The position numbers were made by a program, and so were the translations under genes. A stretch of 64,000 nucleotides of DNA, taken from the NCBI RefSeq assembly GCF_016545825.1, contig NC_052612.1, positions 1,240,001 to 1,304,000 on the forward strand, in the 5' to 3' direction. This document shows, piece by piece, positions 35,609 to 48,250 of the stretch; position 1 is the first letter of the stretch; the number at the start of each line of letters is the position of its first letter. The DNA comes from Eucalyptus grandis (Eukaryota; Streptophyta; Magnoliopsida; Myrtales; Myrtaceae). The notes under the pieces were generated by a model that saw nothing but the letters and a program-made list of their open reading frames with translations, searched no databases and was not told the origin of the DNA.

Positions 35609-36440
35609 GTGTAATGTGCATCAGTCTCCCCTATCGAATACTCGGTCACTTCCCAGCTATACTCTACGGAGAGTCCGGATCGGATCTAGCAAAAAGGCTT
35701 AGCTATTCTTAAGGCCTATAAACAATCAACAAACGACAATGAGATAAATTCAATGAGTGAATTTCCTAGACCTCGCATAGAGAAGTCGTTCACCTCAGAA
35801 ACGCCTTAAACATGCAAATATCTATTGATGGCAAAGCATAGCATAGCTCCTTTCGCTTTACCCTAACTATTCACATAGAAATGAGCTATTTAATCAAGGC
35901 CATCAATATTACACATATGCAAATCTCATAACACTTTCCGCACTCCTGAGCCAATCATATGAATACGCAATATAGTTAAATCATGCATTCATGCCATGCA
36001 ATAATCCGGACCCAATCACATACAAATCTCATGCACTTTCCACACTATGTCCAGATTATTATGGCCACTCAGGACCCAAGGTCAACCCGAAGGTTTGTAG
36101 TCATTCGGCGTAACCGAGCATTGTCTCGCCCCATCGAGCACAACATCATCCTATGTAAATACACCAAGACATCATTCCTATAAGGAGCTTCGTTTCAAAA
36201 TCCACCTACAAACAGTATCCCATTGACTTGGGGGCATTCAAACTGAATCAGGCATCATCCCGCGTAAAACACATTAGGATGGGTTCACACCCCCATGTAA
36301 AACGCATTAGGTCTTTGGGTGATTACATGAGCATACCATCATGTAATTCTTTTCATATCTTTTTTATTAATTCATATTATGCCTATGCGATATGCAATAA
36401 CATTTGCCATATGCCATCATGTCACACACGTGTAAGATAT

Positions 36441-36484
36441 CATATTATATTATATTATATTATATTATATTATATTATATTATA
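36441..36484. repeat. (ATATT)n microsatellite
   Basis: About eight to nine pentanucleotide units inside LTR-1. Confidence 0.9.
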
Positions 36485-36775
36485 ATGCACCATTTAATTC
36501 ACAAGCCCATGGCATATAGATCACTTATCAAAATAGAATAGAGTCATCATCATACATCAAAATTATTTATCACGTGCCATCACAACCCATCACATAATTC
36601 ATCTTCCAATTAATATAACATGCATAACACGTATAACTCATATGACACGTCAAACACATACTGCATAACACACATATAACACATAAAACATATATAACTC
36701 ATATAGCACATATAACACATAATAGTCTACCACCCTATTATGGCACGTTATAACAACATATCAACTTCACATAAC

Positions 36776-36985
36776 ATAACACGATAACTTATCACCCTAA
36801 ACATGATAACCTATCATCAAAACCCGATAACTTACCATCTAACATTCAATAACCTATCGCCAAAACTCCGATAACCTATTGCTATAAACACGATAGCTTA
36901 TCATCCATAACTTAATAGCTTATCGTCAAAAGCTTGATAACCTATCACTTTAAACTCAATAACTTATCGGTAAGAGTTCTATAGC
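36776..36985. repeat. Degenerate ~20-bp tandem repeat
   Basis: About ten units of the type 'gataacctatcatcaaaac' inside LTR-1, with variations of taac/tagc and tatc/tacc. Confidence 0.7.
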
Positions 36986-37606
36986 CTCTAGACCCAATAA
37001 TCATTTATCACATAACATTCACTTATGACATCAATAAAATACCATAATCAAGCCCTAAGCTACTCCATAAGTATAATCACAATCCTAATCAAGGGTTAGA
37101 AAGCCACTCGCACACAATCCAAGCTTTAAAAAGCATTGGGGAAGGTGCGGCAAGGCTGGACAACGCTGAACATGCCTCCACAATGCACATGGGAGGCCGG
37201 ACAGCGACTGAACAGTGGTTGGTCGACGATTGGTCGGCAACGGTGAACTCCGAGCTTCCCAGGGACCAAACCACAAGAGAGAAAGAGGGAGAGAGAGCTG
37301 CTGTAAAGGGTGGACAGTGGCCTCCTCAGCTTCAAAACTCGGTTACGGCAATGGAAATGGCATGCGAAGGGGCAGTTCGACGTTGGGGTGCTAAGGACGG
37401 TCGCCAATGAGGGGAAAACAAGAGCAAGATAAGAAGGAAAGCTTGCAAAAGAGAGAGCAAAGGAAGTGGGGGTTTCGATGGTGCTATGGGGAGAGAGAAA
37501 AAGTGAGTTTGAGAGTCAAAAGTAAGAAAATGAAAGTGAGAGTGAGAGAGGGGGTAAGCCAATGGTAAGGGAGAGGAAAAGGAAATAAGATAGCATGGGA
37601 CATCAA

Positions 37607-38583
37607 GGGAGCATTTGGTAACGGTTCTGTTCCTAGAAATTATTCTTTTTTATTTTGTTCTCGAGAACAATTTCTAAGTATTTTAAGTCATTTGGTAACT
37701 GTCCAAAATTTCAATTCTCGGAATAGAATTGTGTTTGGCACCGTTCTCAAAATTTCTACTTCAAATCATTTTCTTTTAATTTTTTAATAATTTTAATACT
37801 TTTTTTCCTTTTTTTCCTTTTTTCTTATTTTCTTATTTTCTTTCCTTTCTCATCTTCTTCTTCAAGGGTTGCTGGTCGCCAACCTTGGGATGATCAAGAA
37901 CCGACCGGATGAGGGCCAGAGCGTCACTGGCCCTCGCCAAGGCCACGCCTCTTCGACCGAGCCTTGCCTAGCCAACTAGCCTTGCCCAGATCTAGCAAGG
38001 TTGAGCTTGCCTAGCCGCCAACAAGGCTCTACCTTGCCGACCCACCATGAGGTCAATGGGTGACGCAGACCTCACAGTGGCTCAGCGAGGTAGAGCCTCG
38101 CCGGCGATTGGGCAAGCTCAGCCTCACCCAACCATGGCTTGACCAAGCCTCGCCAATGGTCAAGAGAGGCCTGGATGAGGCCCACCAAGCCATTGGCAAG
38201 GCTCGGCTGCACCAAATTTGGCGAAATTGAGCCTTGCCGGTGGCTAGGCGAGCCTCAAATGAGTTCGTCAGACTGGTTGCCGGCGATCGGCAGTGACAGC
38301 GACGGCAATTGAAGAAGAGAAAAGAGGGAAGAAGAACAAGAAGAAAGAATAGAAAAGATTAAAAAAAAAAATGGTTGGCTTGATTCTGAAATTGTCCCTT
38401 GGAATAAAGAATCAATTTTTTTTTTAACTTCTTGATTCCGTTCCAAATCTACCTCCGAGAACAAAAAAATAGAAATTTGTTCTCGGGAATAAAAATTTTA
38501 CCAAACGAATTTCTGTTCCAAATCTACTCCCGAAAACAAAAGAACAGAACTGTTACTATTTGGCAAGTTGCCAAACAAAGCCC
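37607..38583. mobile_element. MITE of the TTTGGTAAC family inside LTR-1
   Basis: Left end 'gggagcatttggtaacggtt', right end '...gttgccaaacaaagccc', an imperfect terminal inverted repeat. It has the same arm words as the array MITEs (attctcgagaacaa-type) and a GC-rich core of gaggc/ccttgcc repeats. It lies just upstream of the presumed LTR leader. Confidence 0.65.
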
Positions 38584-39209
38584 AAATCTTCATAAATGTC
38601 CACCACATCTCAATCTTCAAGGGCTCACTTCTACCAAGCAATTAGACATGCCATTGATGGGGAAAATCCAAGAATTAATAAAGGATTTGTGCACATGAGT
38701 GCATAGGTTTGGGATAGGCTAGTCTAGGTTAGGCTAGAATGGTTTCAAGCTTCCTCATTGCCGGCCACATGCATGTGCTGCCCCCTCCCTTGCCCTTTTC
38801 CAACTTTGTCCCTTTGTCCTTAGCCAAATGGAAAGGCATTTCAGTCTTTTCATCAAGATTGTGCACTATTCATGTACTTAAATACATTAAATGTCAAGAT
38901 CTTGGAAGAGACCCCCGCTCCACTTGGGCGTGTGGCCCATGGGCCGTTCATAATGGGTGTGTGGCCCAATTGGGCCTAGCTACGTGAGCTTGGGCCTGTT
39001 GGGTCGCCCAACGTGGGCTTGGGTCCTCACTCATGGCTTGTTCTCAACTCACTGAATTCAATGTCCCTCCAATGAGAAATTGAATTTCCACCCCAAAGTG
39101 GCATTTCCGATACTTTCATGGTTTATTGATCCTTAAGGTAGTCCCGTTCAACAATTGGTTGCCGATATAATTCCGTTCTAAAAATCGGGGTAGAAACAAG
39201 AATGTCACA

Positions 39210-39390
39210 CTTGTGTTTAAAAGAAAAAAGAAAAGAGGATCAAAAAGTCAAATTGAAAGGCCAAAAGAAGTGAGGAGTGCACTCTCACTCTTTTCTAGGA
39301 GCTAAAGCAGTTTGGGAAAAGAGAGAAAGGAAGAGAGAGAAAGCAAAAGAGAGAAAGAAAGAAGAAGAAAAAGGAAGAAATGAAAAGGGG
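39210..39390 (+). repeat. Remainder of array unit 6
   Basis: After the target duplication the array sequence resumes ('caaaaagtcaaattgaaagg', 'ggagctaaagcagtttggga'), proving that LTR-1 entered the array after it had formed. Confidence 0.8.
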
Positions 39391-40918
39391 TTTCATATGT
39401 GTACAATAATGAGACCTCACCAAGTCTACTTGATTATGTAACGCAAGGTCTAGTAAGTACTCGTACCCCTTATTCTTCCAATTGGATTAGTTTTCGAGGT
39501 TAGGGCTTAAAATTTGGAATTTTAGGAAATTTGAGTCACCAAGTCCAATTTTTGAGTTGTTGAGCCACGTGTATATATGAAAATGATAGTTTAGGATATT
39601 ATGCAGTTGCAGGATTTTATGGAACTTGATTTGAGCTTATGGTTTGTCTGAAATAAATTTTCAAAATTTCCCTCGTGTGATGAACAGTGTGTGTCTAGTA
39701 ACTTTGGGGCCGTATTTCATCAGTTTTTCGCTTGATTTTGAGATGGCCAAATTAAGGTTATTGTAGTCCATTGAAAATGCTTTCTATTGATTATAATTAC
39801 GTACGGAAAGGGGTTCGGTAGAGAGAGTTATAACATAACCAAGTTTTACATTCAAACTCCGCATTGCGAACGACTTGAATGATTACTTTGAGTATGCAAT
39901 TTGTTAGCATGTATGAGTCATTTTATTAGCATTTAGGCATTGCATAGCTGTTTCATAGTTAATGTATCATGTTACTTAATTTTAACGTTATTTCTCACTT
40001 ATTTGATAGGATCACAAGATCGGTGGTTCAATAACGTTTGTTATTTGGTTTTGGGGCTTTCCTAAAGTGAGTGGTATTGATATCTTCTTTGCTTTTGTGA
40101 AATCCATGTGTCAAGGTAAGAGTAACTCGATATATACATATATATGGAAGTAAGAATATACTTGTTATATAAAGCTAGATAGAGTGTTTGGTACTTTTGA
40201 GTTATTGTGAAATGGTTTGATAAACCTTTCCTGAAAGGTCATGCATACTACTTAGTGCAGCGATTTATGATATAACTCTTGGAAGATTATATGTTTTGGG
40301 TTGAGAAACCAATGGTGATATGCGCAGTAAAAGACTAAATGCCGCACGATAACGTTATTTGCTTGGTTTACAAGATTGAATTTTGGATTGGATTTTAGTA
40401 TTGGAAGATGGTTGTTTAAGCTCATATGACTGTGAACCCGATGAAGAGTTATCGGGTTTAAAGTATCTTTTTGGATTGAACCACCAACTTTGTAGGTGGA
40501 GACCTTGCCAAGAGGGTCAAGGGGGGAATCTTGGCCGCCTTGTCACCAGGCGTCATGTGGCCATGATTTCATATTGAGTAGAAGATTTGTCGATGGTTCC
40601 ATCGATGTGTGTTTTGATATGAGACCATTGATGCTTGAATTGTGATAATGGTTTAAATGAGTTTTTCATATTAGTATGAAGTTTGTTGAAATGAAACAAC
40701 TCATAAATGATTTAACATGTGCTACTCACTAAGCTGTAATTGCTCACACCTTTCTTTCCTATCTTTTTAGGTCCCTCAATTAGTGACTAATACGACGAGA
40801 GCGATATCGATGGGAACTTTTGGGAGCTGGACTTTTGGGTGGTTAAAGTTTGCATTCTTCAGGTGGAAGGACAATCGTGTCATCCCTATCCCTATAAGAT
40901 TGAGTTATGATGAGGGGA

Positions 40919-40920
<2 letters not shown>
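39391..40920 (+). other. Unidentified region, possibly a truncated LTR
   Basis: No protein recognised. Words such as 'ctactcactaagctgtaatt' followed by 'gctcacacctttctttccta' and 'aggtccctcaattagtgact' near its end recall 3' parts of chromovirus LTRs, but no paired ends or target duplication are visible. It separates the promoter-like array from TIR copy 4. Confidence 0.35.

Positions 40921-40921
<1 letters not shown>

Positions 40922-40958
<37 letters not shown>
40922..40958. repeat. (GA)n microsatellite in the leader of copy 4
   Basis: About 18 GA units, an expansion of the short purine run found in the leaders of copies 1, 2 and 5. Confidence 0.9.
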
Positions 40959-40959
<1 letters not shown>

Positions 40960-42186
40960 TTGGAAGTAATATGCTTCCTAAATATGGCACACTCAAAGGC
41001 CAGAGCAACAAAAGTTCAGTACCATGTATTCCTAAGTTTTAGTGGAGATGATACTTGTTATAACTTCATGGGCTTCCTCCACCAACACTTGGAAAAAGCT
41101 GAACTCCACGTATTCAGGGACAAAGATGAAATCAAGGTGGGTGATGTGATCTATAAGAGACTCCTACAAATTATTGATAACTCCAAAATTTGCATGCCCA
41201 TCATCTCTCAAACTTATCCTGATTGTAAATGATGTCTCATTGAGCTGAAACGCATTATGAACAACGTGTTTAGGTCAAACGGTAGAAAAAGGATTTTCCC
41301 ACCTTTTATAAAGTGAAATCTAGGGATGTTAAATGTTGGACAACACACTTAAAGAATCATTTCTCCGAAGTTGAATTTAGGGCGTTCAAAGAGGCTCTTG
41401 CAAAAATTGGTAAAAATAAGGGATCGAAGGTGTAACATCCTCAATTTCGACCTTTATTTTGGTCCCAACTAGGAGACTAGTCAAACTTTCCTAGAAAATA
41501 AGTGTGAATAAGTGTGAAAAGCATTAAATAAGGATGATGAATGTAAAGGCTTATGTCTGCCTATAGCCTAACCTAGTTATAACCCTAAACTAAGTAGGAG
41601 ATCTTGGAGGCCAAGAAATGCACTACACATTCATTGGAAGGAAGAGCAAGCAAGTCAAACCTTCTTAGACAAGCTAAAAGCACATTAATTACATTTGGCT
41701 TCTAGTTATTCAATGCCGCGATGAAGTGTCCAAGCTAACTTAAAACCTAATTGGAAACTTAGGAGATAAGGATGCCCAATAATTATTACTTCTTGACCAA
41801 GTGGGATGCCTCATTTTTCCAACTAAGACTACCACCTTTAATTTTCGAAATTACTAGAGCTACGCTATTTGCCAATTTTACACAGATTTTTGTGGTGCAA
41901 ATTTAAAGAAACTTCCTTCATAATTTTTTTTTAAACATCTTTATCTAAAACATACTTAATTTTCATATTTTTCTGAGTTGAAATGGTAGGGATGAAGGCC
42001 CAATCATTCACCATTTGGAACCTGTCCCGTGTAGTGAAAAAGGTAACCAAGTTGTTTTCTTGAATTCTTATAAAATCTTCCCTTTTGAATTTAGACATGC
42101 TTCCTTCACAAATTTTTTGAATGACATCCATATCTACAACATATTAAAATTTCAAAGAGTTTTGTGAAGATTTGGATTTCGAAATG

Positions 42187-42187
<1 letters not shown>

Positions 42188-42232
<45 letters not shown>
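42188..42232. repeat. (CT)n microsatellite
   Basis: About 22 CT units within LTR-2. Confidence 0.9.
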
Positions 42233-42234
<2 letters not shown>

Positions 42235-43044
42235 CGTTGAATATGCTTAATAGACGAATTTTTGGTTTGTGTTCAGTGAATTTCTATTCTTTCCATAACA
42301 TGAATTTGGCTAAGTTTCCTTCATGAAAAATATTTCTTAAGGTCTTCTCTAGAAGATATCAAAATTTCATAAGTTTTTTTATTCCGTTTGATAAGGTAAA
42401 GACACTGATTTCAGAAATTGTTCAAAATTGTTTTCTCACCCAAGAGGTATGAGTCATGCCCAAGCTTGGACTCAAGTCCTTAAATTCCATGTTGAGGTGT
42501 ACCTAATAATCTCTTCCTCGGCCCCGAAATCAACTTGGATAATAGACTTTTCTAAATTGCCTTCTTGAGGGAAGAAAATTTGTCATTTTAAAGAAGGAAA
42601 GGAAAGTATAAAGAAAACTCTAGAATTCCTTCATGAAGAAGGTGAGGTGTCCTTGACTTTTCAAATGTCATGATTGTGGTCCAAAATATCTAGATATTCT
42701 AGAAAAGATGCATACACAAGGACCAATTAGAGAGCGATACACGAGCCCTCATTAATGACCGAAGATTCTAGAATTTGCCGAGTTGATAACTTTGCATTAT
42801 TATTGTTAAACTTTATTAAATGATCATTTAATGCGGGGTATAGGTGGACCAATGGAAAAGTGAAAAGCGGGTCATCATTGATGACGCTTATGGGCTTAGG
42901 TTGCTAAGTAAGGCTTTTTAGCCTTCCAACTCATCAATTAGGCTTCAATTATTGGACCCATAGCCTTGCCACCCAAGGAATTTAGGCGAGCAACTTGGAA
43001 ACATTGGAATGGACTGCTTGGCATGATAATGATGGCTCCAAGGG

Positions 43045-43054
43045 CTATAAATAT
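43045..43054 (+). promoter_or_regulatory. Probable LTR-2 TATA box
   Basis: CTATAAATAT, followed after about 25 bp by a C/T-rich initiator-like leader. Consistent with a retrotransposon promoter. Confidence 0.5.
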
Positions 43055-44974
43055 GAGGAGCTCTTTTCATTTTTCTCACTTTGCTCCCATTTTCTCCACC
43101 CTCCATCTCCTTAAAAGCCCTCCACCTCACGTCTCTCTCTCTTGGCCTCCAAAGTAAGCCGCCTTTCCTTTGTAGTCCGTATCTTAGCTCGAGGTTCATC
43201 AAAAGTAAGTAGATTTTCCCAACTCTTCAATAGGGCGATGTGTTACGCTTATCGATTCTAGGATCATGTCATCGTTTACTTGTGTTGGCTTTGTATTGTT
43301 ATGCTTATTGTATTTCTATTGCTTGTTGTTGCATTAAGTAAGTTCATGATCCCGCATGAGTGTCGAGCACACCCGGACACCCGGATGTCAAGGAAAGGTC
43401 TCGGTAACTATGGACAATGCTAAAACCTAAGCGAATGGTTCCAAGTCAAGATCACAAGCTCGAATTGCATCTGGCATGAGTTTGATTTAATAAAACACAA
43501 GAGTTGTTCATAAGTTCACCTTGCATGGCATGCCTTTGGGCCTTTCATTTGGCTAAAAGTTAAACATAGCATGAATTGGTTGATGCTTGAAATGTATGGA
43601 CACACGAAGGAATTATATGCCGACGTTGGGGGATTACCTTTATGGTGTCCATGCAAATTGTTGCCTAGAGTTTTTTCAAAAATAATGCCCATCCAAGAAA
43701 TTGAACGCCCCGATACAAGTCCCGATAAATTGAGATCGTGGTTATTTACAAAAATGATGCATTAAATTAGGAAAATGACCTTTTAAAATTAGGAAAATTT
43801 CCCAAGTGATGCTCGCATTTCGTTGAACACTGCTTCCTCGGGCCATGTTTGCGGCCTTCAATCTCAACGTATGAGCAATATTATGTGAAACTAAAACATC
43901 AAGGTTAAACTACCAGGGTCAAGCAAACAGGTTGCATGCCCATATTCAAGCCCCAACACTCATCGCATACGAGATCTAAAGGAAACATTACTTGATCCGA
44001 GTGAAAGTAGGTAACATGAGCTTTCAAATGCAATAAACATCACAGAGAATGACCCACCGAACAACATCAAAACGACCTCTCCAAGAAGCACACATGCAAC
44101 ACTCTTGAAGATATTTCAAACACTTAACAAAAATTTCAACCTCAGAAATCAGTTTTCCGGGCTGGTTTCCCTCTTGATTTTCATGATCAAAACATGCTCA
44201 AACTCGAAAATACGTACATCTAGGATGGTTACCTTACTTCCTAGTTTCCTTTTCAAGTGGTTCTTGGCCAAGGAAACCGAGAAATTGTCCTCTGGAAGCA
44301 CGTGGAAGTTGGCTTCTTCAACTGGAAATGAGATCTGCAGAAAAGAAGAACTGACAATGAAGGTTTTCGTTGAGCTCTAAAATTAGACTTCAAGACGTAT
44401 TTTGTTGGAAAAATTGACACCAAGCCAAAATGTCGGGTTAAAAGTCAATATTTTCCTCATTTGATTTCTCAATGAGACCAACCAGTCGGGGAAGATTTAG
44501 CCTTCCCGATCTATCACGTGCAAAGATCGGGCTGGTTGGGCAGCTGAGGAGGGACCGATGCTCGGTTGTTACTAGAAGAGTCCATTAATTTCGACTAATA
44601 TGATACTAAAAAAGAAAAATGAAAGTCCACGTGTGGTCCATGAGTGATACATGTATGATTCTTGCAAAAGCTGGGTTTATTTGATATGTATTGTTAAGTT
44701 CTTACATCAATTTGAGCATACATTTGAATTGGGTTACTTAGTGCTTGAATGAGTTTCATGAGATGCGAGCATCCCTTTTTATAAGCCACGGATTTTTGAA
44801 AAACTTGTTCATATGCACTAACTCCCTATCTTTGATTCTTGAAAGTACATAGACAGTTGAGAGCCTCTCATATGCATAAGCAAGGCAAGGCACAAACCTT
44901 GCTATTGATTTGCCATAGACAAGTAGGTGGTGACGTTGTATCCGACGATCGATGGCGAGATGTCCTCCTATAGT

Positions 44975-47900
44975 TGTGACATCCTGAAAATTCGACCCTG
45001 TTTTGATTAAATGAACTGGGCTTTTCACCGACGCGCCTATGGTCCTTCTTTTCTGAGCTAATCACTCACGAGATAACTAATCTATCAGGTGAAGCTGTTA
45101 AGAGATATAAACGTAACAGACTTGAGAATTCGATCAGAAATCGATTGCTCGACCATGCTAATCGGCAATGATTAATACGGCACCGTTATAATCGATTAGA
45201 GATTAGAGATAGGTCGATTCGACAAAAGCATGTAATTAAATTGTGGGCGATTTCACCTGATTGCAAAATTCGTGTCGAACAGCACTAAACCGATTTTTCT
45301 AAACTGATTTTTCTATCGATTCTGTACCCAGTACCGTAATTGAAATCTTGAGATTTTTACAACAACTGAGGGTCACCTATGAGTCGGAGATGTACAAACG
45401 TGGATCAAATTATAGACCACGGGTCAAACGCTTTAAAATCCCTAAAAGCTACCCGGTAGGTTAGATCACGCTAAAATCGCGTCCGGTTGATTTTACCCAC
45501 GAAATTAAACTCAGTTTCGAGAATCGAAAGTTCGAGCATATCACAATTTATTTTTAGGACATCGTCTCATCCTTTGAAGAATTTTCTGTCAAGCCCGGAA
45601 TTTTGGCGGAAAATCAAAATTTGGCAAACTAATTCAAGGAAATTCGGAGGGGCATTTTTAAGTGGATTTTTGGACTTCAAATTGAGTTAATTTAGTGAAG
45701 AATTGTGAAGAATTGGCTTGTGGAGGAAGCTTGGACAGCTTGGGCAGAAGACTTTGGGGTCAGACCACTTGAATGCTTAGGATATTTGGAGTGGCATCCC
45801 ATTGGCTTAAGCCAAAACTTTCAAGCCTCTTGTCTCCCCTTTGTTCCCCTCTCTCCCCCTTGTTTCTCCCCCCTGCGTGAACCAGCCCAAAAAAACCCTT
45901 GACTCCTGCTATCTTCTTCTTCAGCTTCTTCTTCTCCATTTTTCCCTCTACTCAGCCTCTTCATCCTTGCCGCACGCCAAGCCACCAGCTACTTCGCCCA
46001 TGCCAACCAGCGTAGCGACCATGTCCAACGACTAGCCAGCCTCGCGTTCACCAGCTTGCCCGTCGCTACCCTCCGTCTGCCTGCTCGAGCCGCATCGCAG
46101 CCCCTGCTCGACCGCCGTCCAGCCCAATCACAGCCTCCCTTTCGTCCGAACCCCGACCCATCTCCAGCTCACTCCACCATACCAGCTAGCCCGAGTCTAG
46201 CCCGCTTTAGCCCCCTCGAGCAGAACAGGATCTTGGCCTTGGCTAAGACTTGTTGGCTATTTTTCAACCTTTTCCGAGCCTCCTTTGGTGTCGCCATAGG
46301 CTTGAGTCTTGGCCACCGTCTCGCCGTCGTCGCCGTGGACTCATTAGTTCACTAATCCAGTGAGTTAGCACTCTAATCTTTAATTATGGGGCTAATTGCA
46401 CTTAGGGGGATTAGTTTAAGGTTAATTGGGATTAGTGAAATTTAGTTAACTTAACTAGATTGGTTAGGATGATTTAGTTAGGCCAATCAGGTGGTTAGAT
46501 GGTTAGTTAGACCATTTAGTTAGCTTAATTAGTTAATGTAGTTAGTTAGTTAAATTAGTTTAATTAGTTTAAGTAGACTAGCCCGGTTAGCTTATGTTAA
46601 TTTAATTGAGTAGTTTAATTTAAATATTTTTTAATTTATTTAATTATTTATTAATTAGTGTAAATTATACCGGGATAGCCGGTTGTCAGAATTTCGTGTT
46701 GATCGTCGTGGAAGTGTTGGTTTGTGAAATTGATTGCTAATTTATGCAATTGAGTGATGGATAATGATTTTTAATTATTATTGCAAAAATATGAGTTTAT
46801 GTTATTTAAATAGAAAAATACTAGGTGTCGAGCTTTGACACCAAAAATATTTTAAGTACTATATAAAATCGTTGAATTTTGAAAAGAGAGAATATCACAT
46901 TTTATGATTTGATTTGACTATGTGTCCACGTACCAAGTGTTTTTAATATGAAGAAAATAGGTCAAGTACATTATTTGAAATTGAGGCATTTGAGTACAAA
47001 GCACAATATCCTTGGCCGAAATTGGATGTTTGTGTGATTGTTATCGGAACCCATCACAATGCGTTTACGCCGGACGATGCCTGATTAAGGTCGTACAGAT
47101 GCCGGTCGCAATGGAGGCTAGTCCAATGCTCCTTTGGAAATGCCGTCTAGATGTAGACGTTGCCGTGCCCGAAAATATGGGATGAAGCCCGGTTATACTA
47201 AATGACCGCCGACTATTGAATTAGCCATGGCCATTGAGTCGTAATTAATTGGGACATGCTTAAGTGATTGAAATAGCTGCGCTTGATTATGGGACGAAAT
47301 CGTATGACACATAATGGGATGTATCATAACGATTTGACCTTATAATCGAGACCTTGTAATTAATTGATATATGAGATGAGGTATTCTAATTAATAGTTTA
47401 CGCTTACTGTGTACATATATGATATATGTGATGTTCTAATGTGCAGGGAGGAGCTGAGGTGAGATAAGTCCTATATGTTGTATATTTAGGCTGCTTCTAG
47501 GTGAATTCTTATCCTAATCGGGGTATAAGGTGTAGACTCGTTGAGACTTTGTCTCACCCTGTCGTAGTTTAAATTTTTACAGGTCCTTAGATGGAGGTGC
47601 GCCACGTTCGTTTTGGGTGGCCACGAGAGGTGGAGACCCAGCATATCATACTCCCTATCCACGAGACCCTTGATTGGACCCTTTCATCGTGACTACCATT
47701 TGGGTCGATGAGGGCCTACCTAAGTTGATACCTCACCGATTCAAAGCGTGGTTCCATCATGGGCCCAACGGTGTTCGGAAGGGACCCTTGAATGGTTTCG
47801 ACAAGCCTGCCATCAATGACGAGTATGTGGAGGAACTCGACCCTGTCGTGGAAGTCGATATTATAGCCGATATCAAGGTAAATCAGTTGCCTAAGGGTGA

Positions 47901-48250
47901 AGAGCCCGCAGTTGAGGTAGCTGACCCATTAGACATCGACATCCATGACGGTGTCGTGGTAGACCTGGATCCCAAGTAGATAGGGCCCGGGGTAGGGTTA
48001 GCTTGGTAGCTCTTTTTGGGGTCTAGATCTTTTGTATATAACTTTGCAAGGCTAATCTGGTATGTTTATAAAACATGGTTTGTGATGATTGGATGTCCTG
48101 CTTTTCAATCCCATGTTGATTGTTATCTGGAATTTATTAGTTCGCTTCCGCATGTGCATAAATCGATTGGGTCAGCGATGTGTCCTGGGAACGTCGCATT
48201 TTAGTCAACCGCCGAGGGATGTGTGCATGCCTGAGGTTCGAGACGTGACA
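44975..48250 (+). mobile_element. Solo LTR-3 nested in LTR-2
   Basis: It starts TGTGACATCCTG and ends GAGACGTGACA, 3276 bp. Flanks are atagt (44970-44974) and atagg (48251-48255), a 4 of 5 match to a target duplication. It begins like LTR-2 and inverted LTR-1 (TGTRACATYCT), so all three are one superfamily. A proline-rich leader-like stretch lies at 45840-46350 and AT-rich tta/gttag repeats at 46380-46660. No pol domain. Confidence 0.8.
47674..47979 (+). other. LTR-embedded open frame, LTR-3
   Basis: An open plus frame without an ATG start that contains DEGLPKLIPHRFKAWFHH and ends in an acidic, Val/Asp-rich tail. It shares the EGLPxLxxHxFxAW pattern with LTR-1. Probably a conserved LTR segment; a protein is not proven. 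Confidence 0.35.

Larger units (their letters stand above)
34981..39209 (-). mobile_element. Solo LTR-1, long LTR retrotransposon
   Basis: The ends are TGTCACGCCC ... GAATGTCACA with a perfect 5-bp target duplication cttgt (34976-34980 and 39210-39214). No gag, pol or internal second LTR is seen in 4.2 kb. Without the embedded transposon (37607-38583) the length is about 3.25 kb, close to LTR-3. The minus orientation is inferred because its minus strand starts TGTGACATTCT and carries a segment related to 47670-47800 of LTR-3. Such long LTRs suggest a Ty3-gypsy Tat/Ogre-like family, which is not shown directly. Confidence 0.85.

Noticed and set aside
36228..36485. 85-codon frame ending in Ile/Leu/Tyr run
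   Set aside because: The end is made by the ATATT microsatellite and the rest is LTR sequence.
37085..37562. Several Pro/Ser/Cys-rich frames
   Set aside because: They lie in the presumed leader of LTR-1 and are not conserved as protein.
28774..39390. CRISPR-like or centromeric array
   Set aside because: Units are 1.1 kb, carry MITEs and TIR upstream words, and lie in a plant gene cluster; no short spaced repeats.
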